Origin: Candidatus Heimdallarchaeota archaeon
GTDB taxonomy: Archaea; Asgardarchaeota; Heimdallarchaeia; Heimdallarchaeales; Kariarchaeaceae
NCBI GenBank assembly: GCA_015522385.1
Contig: WAMJ01000297.1
Coordinates: 1-25,948, forward strand
Direction: 5' to 3'
DNA: 25,948 nucleotides
The position numbers and the translations under genes were made by a program. Under the pieces are notes generated by a model that made no database searches, was not told where the DNA came from, and worked only from the letters and a program-made list of their open reading frames with translations. Of the stretch, positions 21,704-25,948 are shown one piece after another; within the stretch, counting starts at the first letter, position 1, and every line of letters begins with the position of its first letter.

Positions 21704-23380
21704 ATGTCAATGTTAGCAAGTACCGAAACAGGTGAGTACGTCGTCCCTACTGAAGGAAAGTACAACTCATCAATTTTCTCCAAAATCATAACCTCCTTCT
21801 CGATTATCCTCACAGTTGCTGTGATCCTTGGGGCTCTCTACGGAGTCCTCTACCTACTGGTTGCTTATATCCAGTTCCAGGATTTCAATGCCCAAGTTGA
21901 GGCTGCGAAGAAAGAGTACAACGAATACCTCATTAACTACCTTAATGAAGGAGGTGACCCAGATAGTGCTCAACCATTCAACTATATCCCAACGGATGCG
22001 CAGGGTAACTTCCTTAACCCGACCCAGACACTGAGAACCGGGATTTTCATGATCATCGGAGCACTACTGTTTGGATGGCTTGTAAATAAGTTCTACGCAA
22101 TTTATGGTGAGAAGAGTATTGAGCTGAATGATGTGGGGATCAAGATCACCACACTCAGGCTTGGTATCGACCCCAACAGTCCAATAAAGCTCACTCTCAG
22201 GCCAACAAAGCTCATTCCATGGGACAGTGTCCTTGATATTGTCGTAAAGAAATCTGATTCGATTTTCTCCACTTTCAACAGCCAAGTTCAGAAGGCCGTA
22301 ATCTACACCATGGATAGTTCAATCAATATTGAAGGATTGGCCTTTGGAAATCAAGGTGAACTGATGGATAAGTTGAGGGCATTTGGAGATAGCCTAGAGG
22401 AAAGAGTCATCGACTTCGGATATGGAGCACAGCTCGCAGTCGTCTGGAGAAGGATGAAGAGATCAAAGGTAGGAGTCTTGGGCATGGTGATTGTTACCTT
22501 CTTCACTATTGTTGCCTTACTGGCAGCTGTCCTCATGACAATTTACCCATTCGACACCCTGACAAATAGACAGATACCATGGACACCGTTTGGCATCAGG
22601 AACCCGAACTATCTCAACCTCAATGCCATCAACCATGAGCCTTCAATTACAGAAGCTGATGGATCACCCGGTTTCCTCTTTGGAACCGACGACCGAGGTA
22701 GGGACTTCTTCGCAAGAGTATTCTTCGGATCATTCTACTCCATACTCATAGGTCTGATCGCAACAATCATCGCGGTTGTCCTTGGAGGTTTTATCGGAGC
22801 AGCCAGCGGTTATCTCGGAGGTATTGTCGACAACATCACGATGAGGATCGCGGACGTGCTGATGGTTCTACCTGGACTCCCAATCCTTATCATGATCGGT
22901 GCGACATTTACACCAGTATTCAAAACACTGGATATAGAGGGAGCTTACTATATCGTGGTCTTCTCGATTTTTGCCCTCATAAGTTGGTCAGGAACCGCGA
23001 GGTATGTACGAGCAGAGGTGCTAGCGCTCAAGGAGAGCGAGTACATCCAAGCAGAGCATATCCTGGGTGCATCCCACTACAGGATCATCACCAAACATAT
23101 CCTGCCCAACACGCTCTCCACCATCATCATCATCTTCACACTTGGTGTGGCAGGTAACATCCAAGCAGTTGCCTCCCTGGCTTTCCTCGGATTCGGTTCT
23201 TCCTCTACCCTCGTGTGGGGAGACGATCTAGCAGCTGCATCCTCCAACCCGAACTTTGTCTTCAGTGGAGTATGGTGGGGTGTGACTTTTGTCTCACTTG
23301 CTCTCTTCCTTCTCACCCTCGGGTTCAACCTCATGGGTGATGCACTCAGAGATGCACTTGATCCCAGACTGAAGGAATAA
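21704..23380 (+). CDS. dppC: peptide ABC transporter permease, DppC/OppC type, with N-terminal TM/PH-like module
   Basis: 558 residues where the family usually has about 300. Residues 246-558 are an ordinary DppC: RRMKRSKVGVLGMVIVTFF (first core helix), FLFGTDDRGRDFFARVFFG, the EAA loop EYIQAEHILGASHYRIITKH, and the end GDALRDALDPRLK. The first 245 residues are extra: a TM helix (31-57), a polar extracellular stretch (58-110), a second TM helix (111-130) and a PH-like region (138-234) with IELNDVGIKI, the LIPWDSVLDIVVKK signature and a closing helix GELMDKLRAFGDSLEE. GGAGGT (21691-21696) precedes ATG 21704. The PH-like domain would lie on the cytoplasmic face, perhaps sensing membrane or partner. 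The fusion is continuous with no frameshift. Confidence 0.92.
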   Translation: MSMLASTETGEYVVPTEGKYNSSIFSKIITSFSIILTVAVILGALYGVLYLLVAYIQFQDFNAQVEAAKKEYNEYLINYLNEGGDPDSAQPFNYIPTDAQGNFLNPTQTLRTGIFMIIGALLFGWLVNKFYAIYGEKSIELNDVGIKITTLRLGIDPNSPIKLTLRPTKLIPWDSVLDIVVKKSDSIFSTFNSQVQKAVIYTMDSSINIEGLAFGNQGELMDKLRAFGDSLEERVIDFGYGAQLAVVWRRMKRSKVGVLGMVIVTFFTIVALLAAVLMTIYPFDTLTNRQIPWTPFGIRNPNYLNLNAINHEPSITEADGSPGFLFGTDDRGRDFFARVFFGSFYSILIGLIATIIAVVLGGFIGAASGYLGGIVDNITMRIADVLMVLPGLPILIMIGATFTPVFKTLDIEGAYYIVVFSIFALISWSGTARYVRAEVLALKESEYIQAEHILGASHYRIITKHILPNTLSTIIIIFTLGVAGNIQAVASLAFLGFGSSSTLVWGDDLAAASSNPNFVFSGVWWGVTFVSLALFLLTLGFNLMGDALRDALDPRLKE

Positions 23381-23464
23381 GAAATCTAATCTATCTATAC
23401 ATTTCAAGCAATATTATTCTAAGGTAGCAAATTGTATTTGTAATGAAAGAATATTCTGTGATTA

Positions 23465-24178
23465 ATGAGCTGGAAAGAACCAGATCTATATTCACTCAAA
23501 GCAAATTCAAGGATTAAGGAAATACTTCATGATTCCTACTATTTCGGAGAGTTTGGAGAGATTAGAGATGCCCCGTTGTCCGAACAGATCCTTGTCCTTG
23601 CAAACTACCTTCTACCCTACGCATTTCTCTACTTTGTTGGATCTGTCTTTGCCTCATTTTATGGGATAGACCAACCTTGGAGATTCCTCTACTTTCTCGT
23701 TCTGGCTGGGATATTGGTGTATTCACTCTATATGTTCTACTACAATGGGTTCAAGAAATTCAACGAGTACTGGATTAAGTTCGACGACAAGGAAGAACTA
23801 CTTTCGATTGTTACCCGCGAAGGCGACCAATGGGAAGTGGTCGACATCCCGTATGAGGAGGTGGAAGACATAAGGTACTCTGGAGGAACAAACGGTAGAA
23901 TCATACTTGTAGCCCCACATGTCGAGATCAAGACCTACAGGATCTCAAAGAAGAACCCTCTATCAACTACGGAGATTTGGGATCGATTTGCTAAGATCGG
24001 GGCGCCCATGTCCGACTGGCCCTATACCCTCAGGTGTCCATCATGCGAGAGAACTTTCGGGCACTTCCAAGGAACAGCCCTATGTCCCTTTGACGAGAAA
24101 GTCATACTAGTTGATGATTCAATAAAGGGAAGGATTGACCCCGAATCGGCGACACGGTCTGATCTCGAACGAGTATAG
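23465..24178 (+). CDS. membrane protein with TM hairpin, PH-like domain and zinc-ribbon end
   Basis: 237 residues. Two hydrophobic stretches at about 43-66 and 73-93 form a hairpin. Residues 98-178 look PH-like: EYWIKFDDKEELLSIV, the signature VVDIPYEEVEDIRY, strands GRIILVAPHVEIKTYRI and a helix TTEIWDRFAKIG. A short zinc-ribbon-like end follows: C191-x2-C194, H200 and C207-P-F-D210, where the last ligand is Asp in place of the usual Cys. It lies between the DppC permease and the second binding protein, on the same strand. It shares its layout with the gene at 12385 and the front of the permease. Function unknown; likely a partner of the transporter or of the membrane. Confidence 0.72.
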   Translation: MSWKEPDLYSLKANSRIKEILHDSYYFGEFGEIRDAPLSEQILVLANYLLPYAFLYFVGSVFASFYGIDQPWRFLYFLVLAGILVYSLYMFYYNGFKKFNEYWIKFDDKEELLSIVTREGDQWEVVDIPYEEVEDIRYSGGTNGRIILVAPHVEIKTYRISKKNPLSTTEIWDRFAKIGAPMSDWPYTLRCPSCERTFGHFQGTALCPFDEKVILVDDSIKGRIDPESATRSDLERV

Positions 24179-24371
24179 ATAAAACTACCCCTGAAGTGGT
24201 AAGGATTAGAGCAAAATTTAGAAATCGGAACAATGGGTTCATTGTATCTGTAGAATAGTTCGAAATCCGGATTGGTTTTCCTCTCTTTGAGTTTATTAAT
24301 GTCTAAACGGATACGATGTCTGAGATTGGCTTTCTGCAAATTTGGAAAGTGTATCTCGACGCACCCGTAGA

Positions 24372-24445
24372 TTTATAATTCTACAGGAGCAGACTCGACA
24401 GAGTCACTGCTACTATGTAGTGGCAGAACGCTTCCTCCTTGGAGG
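24372..24445 (+). promoter_or_regulatory. TATA box and structured leader of the second binding-protein gene
   Basis: TTTATAA (24372-24378) sits inside an inverted repeat GTAGA/TCTAC. A start near 24400 would give a leader of about 75 bases. It contains a stem CTGC-TAC / GTA-GTG-GCAG (24407-24426) and the self-complementary CCTCC-TT-GGAGG (24434-24445), in which a Shine-Dalgarno-like GGAGG faces its own complement, about 30 bases before the ATG. The rest of 24179-24477 shows no gene. Confidence 0.5.
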
Positions 24446-24477
24446 TTGTGTTTAAGATAAAATAGGTGTATATTCAC

Positions 24478-25948
24478 ATGAATAAGAACAAAAAAGTTGC
24501 AATGCTTAGCGTTGTCCTGATTGGAGCATTCGTGCTATCCTCATTCGGGAACGTCGCACTGATTGCACCAACCAGTGGTCAAACAGTCACTAACTTCGAG
24601 TTAATTGTTGAGACCAACACAGGAAATAGGAGGCGTGAGTCCTTTGCTCTGTATCTGAAGCAGGCACTTGCACCCCTAGGAATTGACGTTACCATCATTG
24701 GTAAGCCATTCTCCCAGTTCGTCGGAGATCTTCTCCACTTTACTGGAGCAACATGGGACATCTCCATTGTCGGTTTCGTCGGTGGTTCACCCTTCGCTCC
24801 ATCATTCGTAGATCTCTACGCATGTGATGGTGGTTTCTTCGGTGTACTGACATACCAAGTCTGTGAGGACTCATGGAACGAGGCCCTTATCCAGTCTTCC
24901 ACCGCACAGGGTAACCCCCTGAACCAGTCGATGGTTGATGATCTGCTCTGGGACATGGAGCAGGAATTCAACATCCCCGCAAGGAAGCAGATGACCGACA
25001 CATTCCAGCAGTGGTTCATGGAGCAGCTGCTCTATGATTATCCTCTTCTGGCACCCACCGGTCTTGTTGGTATCTGGGCAGGATTCGAGGGATATGACGC
25101 AAACGAGGGAATCATCGGTTCCGCCTTCACAGGTGGTTACTGGGATTACGCCAACTACGGAGATACCCTGAGTGAGAGGGATAACGACAACGAGACTGTC
25201 GCTTTCACCATCGGTACAATCGACCCCGTCTTCGATCCCCTCCAGGGTGCTTCATCCTCACAGTCAACTGCAGAGTCATACCTCTTCCCACAGCTGACAA
25301 CCTTTGATAAGAACTACGCACAGCACCCATGGATTGCTACCACATACAACCGCTCTGACTGGCTCAATGCACCCGTGCTCAACGAGTCCGACTGTGCTGG
25401 AGATAACATTGCTACCTGTACGGACACTGGTAACACAACCACAATCCCGTACGGTCACATCCAATACACCATCAGAAACGATGTTCAGTGGATTAACACT
25501 ACTGGTGGTCCCACACCCACAGGTAACTATGTGACTGCAGAGGACTTTGCATTCACCTTCGAGCTCTACAGGTCAAGCAACATCGTCATCAACGGACAGT
25601 CTTCATTCATTAACATGTATGATGTCCAATATGACAATGCTGCGGGTACAATAGATCTATACATCTACAAACCCACCCTCGATGACCTCTTCTTTGGTGG
25701 TTACAACGCAGTTCCTGCATGGCTCCTCAAGGGTCTGCTGACTCTGGACAACGGTTCAACATTCGATCCCCTCGACCCCACCGCAGGTGATCTAAACTCA
25801 ACCGCTCTCTTCGAGGAGGGCATCACTGCTTTCGACTCAGTTGAGTGGGATGCATTCGAGAAGAACCCCGTACAGGCTGGTCCCTACTACGTTGACTTCT
25901 CCGATGATCAGATGTTCAAGAACGGTGAGTACCTGAAGAAGGCTGCTA
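24478..25948 (+). CDS. peptide ABC transporter binding protein, apparently permuted, 3' partial
   Basis: 490 codons are visible and the frame runs off the window. ATG 24478 starts a signal peptide (MNKNKKVAMLSVVLIGAFVL). Like the gene at 17644 the family 5 order is rotated. Usual C-terminal features come first: NFELIVETNTGNRRRESFAL (39-58), ALAPLGIDVTII (63-74), TWDISIVGF (92-100) and PARKQMTDTFQQWFMEQLL (167-185). Usual N-terminal features follow: TVAFTIGTIDPVFDPL (240-255), ESYLFPQLTTFDK (266-278), YTIRNDVQWIN (330-340) and TAEDFAFTFELY (353-364). Codons are strongly biased to C-ending and GGT forms compared with neighbours, which suggests high expression. Its C-terminus and any anchor lie outside. 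Confidence 0.88.
   Translation, partial: MNKNKKVAMLSVVLIGAFVLSSFGNVALIAPTSGQTVTNFELIVETNTGNRRRESFALYLKQALAPLGIDVTIIGKPFSQFVGDLLHFTGATWDISIVGFVGGSPFAPSFVDLYACDGGFFGVLTYQVCEDSWNEALIQSSTAQGNPLNQSMVDDLLWDMEQEFNIPARKQMTDTFQQWFMEQLLYDYPLLAPTGLVGIWAGFEGYDANEGIIGSAFTGGYWDYANYGDTLSERDNDNETVAFTIGTIDPVFDPLQGASSSQSTAESYLFPQLTTFDKNYAQHPWIATTYNRSDWLNAPVLNESDCAGDNIATCTDTGNTTTIPYGHIQYTIRNDVQWINTTGGPTPTGNYVTAEDFAFTFELYRSSNIVINGQSSFINMYDVQYDNAAGTIDLYIYKPTLDDLFFGGYNAVPAWLLKGLLTLDNGSTFDPLDPTAGDLNSTALFEEGITAFDSVEWDAFEKNPVQAGPYYVDFSDDQMFKNGEYLKKAA

Noticed and set aside
1..25948. CRISPR arrays, insertion sequences or rRNA genes
   Set aside because: No regularly spaced repeats, transposase motifs or rRNA-like sequence were seen.

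Overview
The window is archaeal DNA of moderate G+C. Ribosomal proteins S28e, L24e, L7Ae and S2 and RNA polymerase subunit N are of archaeal/eukaryotic type. Isopentenyl phosphate kinase sits beside mevalonate kinase (archaeal mevalonate route), a tRNA gene carries a bulge-helix-bulge intron, and many genes have a TATA-like box about 25-30 bases before the start codon. A degenerate Ras/Rab-type G-domain protein, a possible longin-like protein and an AN1 zinc-finger membrane protein suggest an Asgard (Heimdallarchaeia-like) archaeon. That placement is inference, not proof.

Layout. 1-1812: tail of a surface protein, a two-CW cysteine protein, a small TerB-like helical protein and an HxlR regulator. 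1813-4486: an intron-containing tRNA-Tyr, about 0.5 kb without genes, a decayed AAA/RecF-type ATPase (two in-frame TAG codons plus a one-base frameshift) and an orphan gene. 4786-6208: possible longin-like protein and a G-domain protein that has lost its nucleotide-binding motifs. 6434-10645: a 1403-residue secreted subtilisin with a tripeptidyl-peptidase-II-like Asp-His spacing. 10757-12249 (minus): two overlapping coiled-coil plus winged-helix genes. 12385-13874: membrane protein with a PH-like domain, then AN1-finger membrane protein. 13914-17265 (minus): L7Ae-S28e-L24e, and S2-mevalonate kinase-isopentenyl phosphate kinase. rpoN diverges from S2.

17644-25948 is a peptide-uptake island: binding protein, helical protein, two-TM protein, DppB-type permease, DppC-type permease with an added PH-like N-terminal module, a TM/PH-like/zinc-ribbon protein, and a second binding protein cut by the window end. 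No ABC ATPase is present. Together with the secreted protease, the island suggests a protein- or peptide-scavenging life style.

The most unusual observation is that both binding proteins read as circular permutations of the family 5 (DppA/OppA) fold. Segments normally at the C-terminus come first, segments normally at the N-terminus follow, and the first protein then ends in a membrane anchor at the point where the normal chain has been opened. The DppC permease fused to a PH-like module and the pseudo-GTPase are the next most interesting.
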